Below are positions 22,897 through 33,440 of a stretch of DNA of 64,000 nt, piece by piece. Origin of the DNA: Epiperipatus broadwayi (taxonomy: Eukaryota; Onychophora; Udeonychophora; Euonychophora; Peripatidae); NCBI GenBank assembly GCA_028023455.1, contig JAQFVV010006335.1:2530412-2594411 (forward strand). Direction: 5' to 3'. Numbering within the stretch: the stretch's first letter is position 1; each line of letters begins with the position of its first letter. Both the position numbers and the translations under genes were made by a program. The notes under the pieces are model-generated. The model made no database searches, was not told the DNA's origin, and saw only the letters and a list, made by a program, of their open reading frames with translations.

Positions 22897-23768
22897 CATT
22901 TATTTAAACACCCACATTCCTGTAGCTTAGTTTTTAGCATTTTGTTTGTATTTAATCACCCCAAATCCCTTATATCTTGATATATAATATTTTCAAACTC
23001 TATATTATGTATATTGTTTATTTTGCATATATATTTCATATATTTTGTTTGACTTGGGCATTCAGTTATGTATACTATATAATCGAAACCTCTCCAAACT
23101 TGCTATAGTACAATACGAGCTATTTGTATTTATTGTTTCACTTAAATCACGCTATGTACGCATGGCATAAATTACTGAAATATTGTCCCAGATGTAATAT
23201 TGTGACAATCTGTGTATTGAAAATCTTGCTTTTCTGTCAAAATAAAGTTTTATTGGCTCAACGTGCAAGATAACATGAAAATAATTTTGTATGGTAATGA
23301 CTTAGATATAATAGGCTATCGTATGGAATTCAGAAATGCAATCATAAATAAAATTTTGTAATCAATAAAAATGTGAATGTTTTAATGAGTGCCCATAGTT
23401 AAATGGGATAATTTAAAATTAATTTTGGGAAGTTAACAGTCTATGAATATTTTAACTGGTGGCATGGCGCCCAGAGGTAATTTCACTAAATGGAGTTACT
23501 TCTAAAATAAATTTTGTCACCAGGCTAAATTCTTTTGTATGTAATTTGTTTTTGTTTTTCAATGTGTATAAAGTTTTCTTAGACCAAATAATGAGATGTG
23601 AATTGGATCAATAATTATAATGTAAAAATATATATGTATGTTAAGCTTAGGTATACCCAGATCTTGTGAATTTTTATATATATAAATAAAATTGCGTGTG
23701 TTTAAAAAATATATATGTAGCAAAATAATTTGACAGGTATCATTTAAAAAATTTTCTATATATATGGC

Positions 23769-23808
<40 letters not shown>

Positions 23809-24180
23809 AGCAGCAGATTTAAACATGAAATTTTAGCAGTAGTAAAAAGGCCGTTGTTGGGACTTTAGTGATAAACGTAAAAGCAGCAAGTAGGCCATAG
23901 AAAACCGAGAGGGAGATAGCCAATTAGCCATTGATAAAATTTGTAATCAATGTAAAAATAATTGTAGAGAGTCAAACAAAAGAATAAATATAATAACAAC
24001 AGAACTTTAACTGTATTAGATTTAGCATGAGTTCAACCGTAAAACAGTTTAAAAGTTTTTTTTTAATCAGTGCTTTTTAATTGATAAATAAAATAAAGAT
24101 AACAACAAAAGTCTAAAATTACTGTACATTGTGTTTAAAAATACACCAATTTATTAAAAAAAAATTAAATTAGGATAGAA
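22897..24180 (+). other. Interior of the LTR element, non-coding part
   Basis: AT-rich, with stops in all frames and a (TA)n run at 23772-23804. A 'tggcgcccag' at about 23471 is a second lysine-PBS-like match. No protein domain seen. Confidence 0.4.
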
Positions 24181-24184
24181 ACTC

Positions 24185-24970
24185 CTGAACCAGAAAGTAG
24201 AGACCAATGATTCAACAAATGGTGACATATGCGAGAGTACCAACACTATCAACCACGGAATTGACCAGTGCTACCCAAAGAACAATCAAGATGTCATTGA
24301 ACCAAGAAAGAGAAAATGGACCTGGACTTTGTAGGGCTATTGACAGACAATCCCCTGAAACAGAAAATAGATACTGATGATTCACCAAAGAAAAATGATA
24401 CACCAGACCTGGAACCTCGAACTCAGTTAATCAACCTCATCAACATTAGGATACTTCAGGAAGTCAAAAAATGTCCACAGCTATATTTAGACACGATATT
24501 TTCGGCAAATGATGTCTGGGACATAGGATATCAAATCCAGCTAACCAAATATTCTTACATAAAAAATTTTTACGTAGTAAAAAAATTTCCCCAACAATAT
24601 TTAGACAGGATATTTCCAGCCACTAATGTACAGGACCTAGGGCCTTAAACCCAGCTAACCAAGATTACCACCAATATCAAAAAAACTTAAGGAAAGCAAG
24701 AAACATATCCCACCTGATATAGCAAGAATATGTCAACCGGATGAAGTAAAGGAAATAGAGAAAACAATGATGGCCCTGGATTTCAGCCCATGGGCTAATG
24801 AGCCACCAGATAAGGCAAATACTTCTGACAACCTAAAACTACAGTTAACAACAAGAAGATTGAAACACCTTGTATATCAACCACCATACAAGATAAAGAG
24901 GCCTGATAATCTGAGACTGCCATCATCAAGTTATAAAGGCAGTTATCACCCACCATACCCAGGATTATAG
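24185..24970 (+). pseudogene. Degenerate gag-like region with internal tandem repeats
   Basis: Two open stretches (24316-24648 and 24767-24970) and flanking broken frames share a Pro/Asp/Lys-rich composition unlike the surrounding DNA. The sequence is internally repetitive. 'cctgaaccagaaagtagagaccaatgattcaaca' near 24186 has a partner near 24354, and the peptide KKCPQLYLDTIFSANDV (about 24465) recurs as KKFPQQYLDRIFPATNV (about 24579). The last stretch ends YHPPYPGL just before a purine-rich tract. Its place before the 3' LTR and its low-complexity, hydrophilic nature suggest a retroelement structural protein, but no zinc knuckle or capsid motif is visible. Confidence 0.4.
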
Positions 24971-25086
24971 TACATTTTAATAAAAAAAAAAGAGAGAAGG
25001 ATTGGACACATCACAGGATAAATTAGAAAGGAGATCAGATTTCAGACCAATGTTAAACTATTAAAATGTTAGATAAATGATTGTTG

Positions 25087-25096
25087 AAAGGGGAGA
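25087..25096 (+). promoter_or_regulatory. Purine-rich tract (possible internal polypurine tract)
   Basis: 'aaaggggaga' after a short spacer from the gag-like stretch. It looks like a textbook polypurine tract, but the LTR alignment only starts ~200 bp later, so it may be an internal tract, or the LTR start may be wrongly placed. Confidence 0.4.
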
Positions 25097-25283
25097 TATT
25101 AGAGAAAATGTTTGCTAGATGATAGTTTTTTTATATGATCCGGGTATATAATTCAGTTTTCTTCTATCATTGTATTTATATACTGTATGTTATATGGGTT
25201 ATCTTATAATTTTTTTTATGCAGACTTCATAGTTAGACACCTGTTGTAAGATCTTTTTTTTACAATTTTTTTTATTCCATAAC

Positions 25284-25291
25284 TGAGGGAA
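25284..25291 (+). promoter_or_regulatory. Polypurine tract abutting the 3' LTR
   Basis: 'tgagggaa' directly precedes the TG at 25292 where homology to the 5' LTR begins. Short, so only moderately convincing. Confidence 0.4.
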
Positions 25292-26070
25292 TGTAAAACA
25301 TTAACATCTGCTTTGGAGATCTTTGTTTCAACTTCTCTCACCTCTTTTTTACCTCATACCTTAGTTTGAACTGCAATGTATCGTGTGTCTGCAATGTGCT
25401 TATATACTGAACTTCCCACCCAATTTTAAACCACAAGTACAGAGCTCATGTTATATATAAGTAAAACTTATGCCCAAATAAATAAAATATTATGGATTAT
25501 GTGTATGTTTACATAATTTAGATTTATTTAAAAGTAGGTTATATAGGTCATAAGTGCACACACACTGTGATATGTATTTTAAAACTTATGTTAAGATTAT
25601 AAATTGTCATTTAAAATTATTTTGTTTGAATCTTTTTACAAAAAATATTACAGTCATAATATATTTTTTTTGATTTAAAATAAAATTCATATTTATTTAG
25701 TAAATAGATTCAAATATTGAAATTTAAAAAGTAAAATAATTTTCTTTTGGATTTAATAAAAGTCATGCCATATATATCTGTTAAAATAAATGATGGCTTA
25801 TAGGAACAATAGTTTTAATTATTTAATGTTATAGAAGTTTATCTAAATATACATCAGATGTACACTTAAGGTTTTCTTTTCATTAGTAAAAGTTATTTTA
25901 ATTAAATCAAATTTGTAATTTGAATGTCGACAAGAAAATTAACAATAGAAATTAGTTAAAATTTTGTTGAATTTCTTTAGACATTCATATAGGATTGATT
26001 ACAGCTGATAAGTAAGCAAATTCTGAAATATTTTGTAATGCTCCAGGGCAGTTGTATTGTGCAATTTGAT

Positions 26071-26080
26071 GATATAAAGG
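26071..26080 (+). promoter_or_regulatory. TATA box of the 3' LTR
   Basis: 'gatataaagg' at about +780 of the LTR, matching the 5' LTR position. Confidence 0.45.
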
Positions 26081-26279
26081 AGGGTTTTCTTTTGTTCTTC
26101 ATTCTAATGATATTTCAGCAAATGTTTCTAGAAATATTCCAGCAAATTTTATAGTGACTGTAATACCATTCTGCAATTATTCTAGCAAGATTTCTAAAAT
26201 ATATTGTCCTAAGATTTTCCAGCCATGTGCCTGCAAACTTAAATTTGAAGCCGAGTTTTCATCTTCAAATCAATTTACC

Positions 26280-26345
26280 ATGTCTACAGTCTCACCTATG
26301 AACCACCCAACCTTCAAAATTGCTAACCTTGAAATGATGGAGTAG
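26280..26345 (+). CDS. Conserved 22-codon small ORF in the 3' LTR
   Basis: Partner of 17765-17830: same length, same TAG, one residue different (Pro for Thr at position 6). Conservation may simply reflect recent duplication of the LTR, because flanking non-coding bases are also well kept. Confidence 0.4.
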   Translation: MSTVSPMNHPTFKIANLEMME

Positions 26346-27782
26346 AGTCAGCAAGAAGGCTATTATCCCCTTGGGAATGGCTGGCTGCTGCTCCATACCA
26401 TCGAAAGCTATCACATAAGGAACTCCGAAACTGCTGCTGCTGAAATATGAACAATACCAGATTTTTGCTGCTGAAATGTATAAAACCTGCCAGCCATCAA
26501 TCTACCTGCAAATGCTTCTCCAGAGGTAACCCAACATTAATGCAAGAGCTCTTGTGATTCTTAACTAACATGCTATAGCTACTTTAAATTGTTTTTCCAT
26601 ATTACTTGACTTTATTATGTATTCTTTTAAAATGTTCTAATTATCAATAATTTTGCTCTCTATTCTTGGGTTAATATTTTCTATTTATTAATTTTTATTT
26701 TACTTTGATAATGTGTCAGAATAGTCTTTGACCGAGTGAGTTATTCCCTTGTTAAAAGCAAGATGCCGATATTAAGGCATCTTAAATTTATAATAGTTCC
26801 CATTTTTATTACCTTGCGAATCACTCATTTGAGGGCTATTCTAATCTTCTTTAATATGTATAATAATTAAATAGTATAAAATCTACATTTTATCGATTTT
26901 AACCTATTATGAGAGTATGTGCGAGGGCAATGATTAAACATGTCCCAAATGCATGATTGCGTAAATAAATCTATGCTTTTTTTACAAGCCCACAAGCATA
27001 CATTTTCCTATTTTAAAATATTATGTTTTAATTTCAAGTTCAAACTGACATCGAGAATGGGTGAACACTTTTAAATAAATTTCTGGGGATTTGATTTGGG
27101 CATTTTCTCAATCCAAGTAAACCCATTTTGTATGTTTTACATACATTAGTCGAGTATTGCTGGTAAATGAATTGGTTGTCGAGACCGCTTTGTTTCTTTC
27201 CAAGGATTTTAAGTGGCCAATTCCATTCTGCTTTTGCTTCCTGTGGTTTCCAGGCAGAGTGTGTACTCAAATGTCACACCTGGAAATTGGACACAGTCAT
27301 CACCCAGTCGCTAAGTTTTGGATGAGTACAGACATCGACTGTCTGCAACAACACATTTCTATGGGTCAGCAGCAAGATGCCCTCCATAGTCATTTCAAAT
27401 ATTCAACATTATTTTATTTATCTATTTTACAAAGCATCCATGATTTAAAGGTATCACACCCTCCATTTTTTAAGAAATTCATTATTAGCAATACTGACCT
27501 CCCAATATAAATTTAATTATAATTATAAATAATGCCTTGATCACATCTTTACTTTATTGCTTAGTAAGCATTGGTCCATGCTATTCTCGGAATCAAGAAA
27601 TATTCTATAAACCTTGATATTCAAATGTTTTATTAAACTTCAAAGTTACTCAAAGCACCTCACACATGTTCCCATATCTTTTAAGCACATTATCATACCT
27701 GAGGGATAGAATATATTTTCTTAACAACCTTTTTTGAGTAAGCGTTCCTGTCTCATATAAGCAGACAGTGGCATTATATATA

Positions 27783-29937
27783 TGTTATAACAATCTGGAG
27801 AAAGATCTTAACATAATCTGCACTACAGAGTGCCATTTAGGCATTTGAACCTAGAAAAATTTATAAAGTAGGCAGATATGTATGTCAAAAATAAATTTTT
27901 TTATTTTATTTTATTTATACATTTTGATATCTGGTCGTTAGCCCATTGTCACTAGCTCAAGGAGTAGCAGAGATTAAATAATATAATATAAATTCTTATC
28001 TAAGAATATATAAAAAAGAATAAAATAAGCCACTGCCAGTAATTAACATACAAAAATTTATTTACGCACACACATATATATAACATTTAACGTTTTTTTA
28101 TTTTAATATGTTTACTTTAACATTTAACTTTATTTTTAACTTTTATTTTAGATTTTTAATTTACATTTTAAATTTTATACTATTATCAGTTCACACAAAT
28201 GGATTTAAAAAAGTTTGTTTTAAAACATGTTGAGTATATATCAGTTATATAAATTTCACAGTTAAAGACATTTCAAAATAAACATAAACGATCAAAATAT
28301 AAAGTCATTGATACCATCAATTGCAGAGGGAAATTTATAAGTGACTCATTAGCATTCACATATAAGATACTTGCATTGACACCAATAACTTAAAAGACAT
28401 CCGAATAAATATATTTTAGATACTCACCGTAAGGTATCATTATTTATCAAATGACTATATATTTTGATCAAATATGAATACCCAAAACATAATTAACCGA
28501 TAACCAATCTATGCAAGTGTCTATAAACAACTTAAATTTAATGCATTTTTATTTAGTGTCGAGTATGAATAGACTACATAGATTTGCATTTGTAAAGAAA
28601 ATATTCTATCCTTATTTAACCTTAGGCCAAAAGTTCGCAGTCAAACTAATGCCAATTCATCTGATATATCGATGTATTCAATGTAATACGAAATATGGCT
28701 GCACAAAAAGTTAAGAGAAGAAATTGCCTCTCATCAGATAGGAATACTACATCTATCTAACAAGAAGAGCAATAAAAAAACTCCATAGAATAGAACTGCG
28801 GTCACTGACATATAATTCCTTCCATAGGCAAACAGGTGAGAGTGGCGTATACAAATGATTCTGCCTGTAGCAAATCATGCATTACATCTACTAACTACAC
28901 CAACATATCCAATCCATTGACCCAATTTAACTATGAAACAAATTACCTAAGATTACCCTTCCCTAATATAACTTTACAAATCTATACAGCCATTCATGCC
29001 CGACTTAAGTTTAACATTGATATATTTTAATTTATCGGAAAACAGAAATCATAATAAACTTAAAGAACAAAAAAAAATTAAATGGAAATGATTTGACAAA
29101 AGAAATACATTAAATAAAATTATAACTAATTAATAAATAACGTTGGTCAGATAGGATTCTATTTCTTATAAATTAAAGACTGAGAAAGTTTATATTTTAA
29201 AGTTCTTAGTGTTTCAAAATGTTTTAAAGTTCTTACGATTTTTTTTCAACATTCCCCTTTATTCATTGCATGCTGTTTGGAATCCACATTAAATCCCCTG
29301 ACGATCCTGTTGTCCTCAGTATAAGAAAAGCGATGTTTCATTTTTCTATTTTTATAACAACTGAAGGAATTGAAAGTGCATCTTTCAATCCCTTCACCTC
29401 CAACTCTCCGACTTAACACAACTCTGTCCTCTCTTAATAATCAAAAAAATTTCCAATTTTTCCTTTTATATTAATCTTAAGGATTGACTCAACATTACGT
29501 CATCGATGATGGTGGTCTTTTCGCTGAGGTCCAATTCCATAGGGATTTCTTTTTATTTGCTAAAAGTTTGTATTGTTTTCCTATCTGACTGTTGTTTATA
29601 CATTTAAATGCACAAGGGCTTGTTCACTTGGACTAATTAAAATAATCATTTCTATAACAGTAATTAACCTGTTTTCAAAATCCAAAGATATATTTAAAGA
29701 TAAATTTAAAGATATAATTTTATCTCCAAATCTTTTTAAAATTTAGTTTTAAAATACTTTTTTTTAAATAAAGTTTTATTTTAATAATTTTTCTCATTTG
29801 TGTGATTTATATATATACGAGTTTAAGGTAGAATTTATTTTCAATTTTTCTGTCTTAAAAAAAAAAAATTTAATGTGAACTTTTTATTTTAATGTTTAAT
29901 AATAAAAAATAATGTAATGTCGTCTGTGCTCATTACA
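27783..29937 (+). mobile_element. Family F copy 1, solo-LTR-like element
   Basis: A 2.15 kb non-coding block that repeats at 41024-43213 in the same orientation. It begins 'tgttataacaatctgg' and ends 'ctcattaca'; in the other copy the ends are 'gtaacgatctgg' and 'cccgttaca'. The consensus ends TGTAACG and CGTTACA are inverted repeats with the TG...CA signature of LTRs. Both copies lie in (TA)n. No coding sequence longer than 67 codons and no second LTR nearby, hence solo LTR is my best reading. It is nested in the 3' LTR of the larger element, so it is younger. Confidence 0.6.
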
Positions 29938-30320
29938 ATATATATATATATTTCTGTCTAAATAATTTTTTTCAATCTTTTAAAAGCTAATTTTGATCAT
30001 TTATTTTATTGACCCCTATCACTGTCTCGGTCTATATATCTATTTTCTACATTTTTTTTGTACATCTATAGACATTAATTAGCAACCCAACCTTATCTTA
30101 GTATAGAGTTTTTTTGTTTCTACCTGATCACGAGGCATTGGTAAAGGGATATATTATTAGTAGCATCAGAGGTGTTATCATGTAGGTGGTACTGTGGAAT
30201 TTAGACTTTAGATTCAAACTTAGTATATCTAGAAGGCAACACCTCCTAGAGTGTTCAGTTTCATGTTTGAGGTTTGAATTCTGCAGTGTGTTGGCAAGAG
30301 AGACGATTCTGACCATTACA
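29938..30320 (+). repeat. 3' LTR, part 2
   Basis: Continues the LTR after element F, matching 22473-22854, and ends 'ttctgaccattaca' followed by (AT)n. Confidence 0.7.
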
Positions 30321-30362
30321 ATATATATATATATATATATACCTATATATATAAATATGTTT

Positions 30363-30397
<35 letters not shown>

Positions 30398-30963
30398 CAA
30401 AACATTGTTCATTTATTAATAGGTATATCAAAATGAATAATATATTATCATATTAAAAATATTTGGAATTAATCAAAATTTAGAATTTGCAGTACACTCT
30501 TCAGTAGAAATCTCATTCTTAAATTATTGTTCAGTGCAAAACACTCAAACTATGCTTTTTAATTTTAAATAATAACAGTTCAATATATAGTGTGGCTCAT
30601 TTAATTTTAAAGCTGACATATGTTGACAACTAAGCACACATATACTGTGAATTCATGGTGTCATTTTAATATATTAAACACTGTATGTGTATATGTTTGA
30701 TTATGAATGTATATAAACTTTAAAGTTAAAATAGTGGCAATCACAAAACTTAAATATACATAGGTGTTTCAAGTCTCTAAATAAGCAGATGATGGGTAGT
30801 AGTTTGACATTTATGTGCAGTGAAAGAATGTGCTCAGAATGTTTAATTTCAACAGATAATACAATGAGGAATACATTGAAAAATTTGAAATACAATTGGT
30901 CATATATATAAATGCAATTATAAATTATTGTTAATAATATTGTGTATACAAGTATCTATCTAC

Positions 30964-30996
<33 letters not shown>

Positions 30997-30998
30997 GA

Positions 30999-31041
<43 letters not shown>

Positions 31042-31309
31042 CTCAGTGATTCTTTTATCTCAGCTTAATCATATCACAACCAACACTTATATCACAAGCA
31101 TCCATCAGCCCAACCTCTTCCTCTCTCAGGATGCATTTTTAAGCACCCTGTTCATTCCTTTTTCCAAGTGAATAAGACATGCATGGCTTATATTGAAATT
31201 TTAATTTCATATACACTTTTTGGATATACTTTTAATTCCATATATATTTTTAATACGAATTTAAAATATCATCTACACAGTATTCTTGTCAAAAATAGTT
31301 CTTAAGTTT
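30321..31309. other. AT-rich spacer with several (TA)n arrays
   Basis: TA arrays at 30321-30341, 30365-30396, 30969-30996 and 31005-31038. The stretch 30430-30960 has no repeat partner and no recognisable gene. The minus-strand 64-codon ORF at 30701-30895 has no recognisable domain. Confidence 0.5.
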
Positions 31310-31915
31310 CAATATACAAAACTTTTTTTTAATTCTTGTTTTATATATGACTATTATAAAAATATAACTACACACCAACGTTTCATCTATTTTATAATAT
31401 AGTATTTTTCAAGGAAAACTGAAAAATAAAAGTACAAATATATAATAATAAATATAAATATCACATATTCCAAATATATTAAAAAATTAAAAAATCCTAA
31501 TAAATACTCTTTACCCTACAACCTTTTTATTAAAACCAATTTCAAAACTTTATCAATTTTTTTTTACTATATATACCCATCCCAAAATACTTTACAAACA
31601 TTTAATTAATAAATCTAGTATTTCATTTTTTCGTACCTATTAACATTTTATTTTTAAAAATAGTTCATAACTATTAAATGTTTTTAGTGGTATTTTTGGT
31701 TAAGTATATAAAATTTTTAAAAAATGGTAACGTTTTGAAATTGACTGAGATAATGAGTATTTTTTAGAATTTTTTAATTTTTTAATTTGTTTGTAATATG
31801 TGATATTTATATTTATTATTATGTATTTATTTTTAGTTTTCTGTCAACATTGGTGTATTTATATTTTATAATAATCATATAAAAAACAAGATTTAAAAAG
31901 AAGTTTTATATGCAA
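31310..31915. repeat. Inverted repeat (arms ~240-295 bp) upstream of the Penelope-like RT
   Basis: Left arm 31320-31605 and right arm 31675-31915 are reverse complements with interruptions. Matching landmarks: 'cttgttttatatatgactattataaa' (31336) with 'tttataataatcatataaaaaacaag' (31865); 'aacgtttcatc' (31379) with a diverged 'caacattgg' block (31845); 'ttaaaaaattaaaaaatc' (31480) with 'gaattttttaattttttaa' (31768). The loop is about 70 bp. Confidence 0.7.
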
Positions 31916-32159
31916 TTGAATATTTGGAAATACACTAATTAAATTAAGAATTTTATCTAAATTTAAAAAATTTACATCTAAGAATAATTTAATTAGTATA
32001 AAAGAACATAAAGGCCTTACAATGTGTTTATTACTAAAATCTGATTATGAAGAATCTTAACTTTATGAAAGTGAATAAAGTAAATATAGAAAATTTGCAT
32101 ATTCAATTTATTAATAACATTTTAAAAATAAAAAAAGTAATGTGATTGATAATAGTACT

Positions 32160-33290
32160 TATTATAAAATGTATCCTTCTGCTGCAATATATTGTAATAT
32201 TTTTTTTCAAATATAAAACTGCATAAAGAAAATGAACCATTACGTTTAATGGTTGATTTTGATGGTGTTTTATTATGAAATGTATTGTTTAATTTAAAAA
32301 GTGTTACAGGAAATTTTTGGTTTTGGTAAATATACAATATGTTTTTCATTTGATTTTGTTAATAAAATATGTAATGTTAAGATCGATGTTAATGATGTTA
32401 TATGTACTCTAGATGTAAGTGAAATATATGGATCAATTTATTGATTGGTATCTATTAAAATTATTTCCAATGCATTAAGTTTAAAAAATGTTAATGTGAA
32501 AATAATAAAATTTATAACTGAAACATTAAGCTTTATCAATAAAAATATTTATACAGTTTTTAAGAAGGATTTTTATAAAATGGGCACTGGCTGGCCAATG
32601 GGTTTTCTTACTGCTCTCAAGTATGTAATTTTGTAATTTTTAAATATAAAAAAAATATTTTAAAATGGAATGTTATAAAAAAATATTGCTGTCTATTATC
32701 AATATATTGATAATGTTTTTGTATGTGGTGAACAAAATACAATTAATGAGTTGTTTAAAAAATTAATTTGTTTTAAAGACCTAAAATGAATAAAAACAAA
32801 TAAAAATTTAATGTGTTCAGTATCTTGATCTTAAAATAACTATAAATCAATGCATGCTGGATCAATGTATGATAATTAAACCAATAGTAAAATGAGTTTA
32901 TATTCCATATAAATCAAAAGTACTAAGGTCACAATGATCAAGTAAATTTTATAAGGAAAATTTATAAAGGTATATGTGGTATTGCATTTTGCACACTTCC
33001 TTTATTAAACAAATTAATAAATAACTCCAAAGATAAAAACTCATTTATAAATAAAAATTGTGTCATTTATAAATGGATATGTAGGTGTGGTAGTAGATGT
33101 ATAGCTGAATTGACATGCAAGTTGGAAAAAATAACTAAAGAGCACTTGCTATTATTAAGATGAATTCAAAAATGGAAACAAAATTTTTTAGTAGATAATA
33201 ATATTTCAGCATCCATTTTTTATGACCATAATAAGACATTTATTTATGGTTTTGACTTCAATTTTAATAACGTAAAATATTGAAAATTAA
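32160..33290 (+). pseudogene. Penelope-like reverse transcriptase and GIY-YIG endonuclease, many stops
   Basis: Motifs appear in the right order across frames. Near 32225-32265 is KENEPLRLMVDFDG-like sequence, matching the PLE 'PKIHK...RPIVS' region. Near 32404-32440, TLDVSEIYGSI holds the first catalytic Asp. Near 32572-32610, DFYKMGTGWPMGF matches the 'Y-x-Q-x-x-G-x-x-MGSP' motif. Near 32690-32728, YYQYIDNVFV is the YxDD box with its second Asp changed to Asn. Then 33057-33165 reads CVIYKWICRCGSRCIAELT...KEH, matching GIY-YIG (VY-x(3)-C-x-CG...YIGET...EH), and 33203-33283 keeps ISASIFYDHN...FDFNFNNVK, the downstream His segment. The changed catalytic residue and stops rule out activity. Alternatives such as a LINE are unlikely because of the GIY-YIG tail. 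Confidence 0.75.
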
Positions 33291-33440
33291 AAAAATTGCA
33301 ATAAAAAAATAAAGGAAGCTATGACAATATACAAATATAAACATGATTTAATTAACAGACAGGCAGAAAACATTAAGGTCACAAAATTGTGGAAAGGTTT
33401 GCCTTACAAAGTTTTAGGGTGACAAAGATTACTAGGATAA

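Larger units (their letters stand above)
25292..27782 (+). repeat. 3' LTR, part 1
   Basis: Direct repeat of 16781-19280 beginning 'tgtaaaacattaacatctgc'. It is interrupted at its (TA)n site by element F. Confidence 0.75.
16781..30320 (+). mobile_element. Degenerate LTR retrotransposon with ~2.9 kb LTRs, both LTRs split by nested elements
   Basis: Two direct repeats flank a 2.4 kb interior. The 5' LTR is 16781-19280 plus 22473-22854; the 3' LTR is 25292-27782 plus 29938-30320. In each LTR an unrelated element sits at the same internal (TA)n site: family A copy 3 in the first, family F copy 1 in the second. Removing these gives LTRs of about 2.88 kb that start TG and end TTACA, with the second starting TGTAA. 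Both outer flanks are (AT)n. A tRNA-Lys-type primer-binding site follows the 5' LTR and a purine-rich tract precedes the 3' LTR. The interior has only degenerate gag-like sequence; no protease, reverse transcriptase or integrase was seen. I read it as a non-autonomous or heavily deleted Ty3/gypsy-like element. Confidence 0.65.
31310..33440 (+). mobile_element. Decayed Penelope-like element with foldback leader
   Basis: In order: a ~600 bp inverted repeat (31310-31915), a reverse transcriptase relic, and a GIY-YIG relic, all on the plus strand. Inverted or partly inverted terminal repeats upstream of an RT-EN protein are typical of Penelope-like elements. The coding part is riddled with stops and frame changes but motif order is kept. 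It is a different family from family A: its GIY-YIG sequence is not closely similar to that at 21040-21385. Confidence 0.72.

Noticed and set aside
23466-23482. 'tggcgcccag' as the primer-binding site of the large LTR element
   Set aside because: No LTR end lies just before it; the match at 22874, directly after the 5' LTR, fits better. A similar 'tggcgcccat' near 7583 also lacks an LTR.
27157-27510. 117-codon ORF on the plus strand (and 18418-18609, 27040-27270 on the minus)
   Set aside because: They lie inside the LTRs, are not preserved as equal-length frames in the partner LTR, and show no domain.
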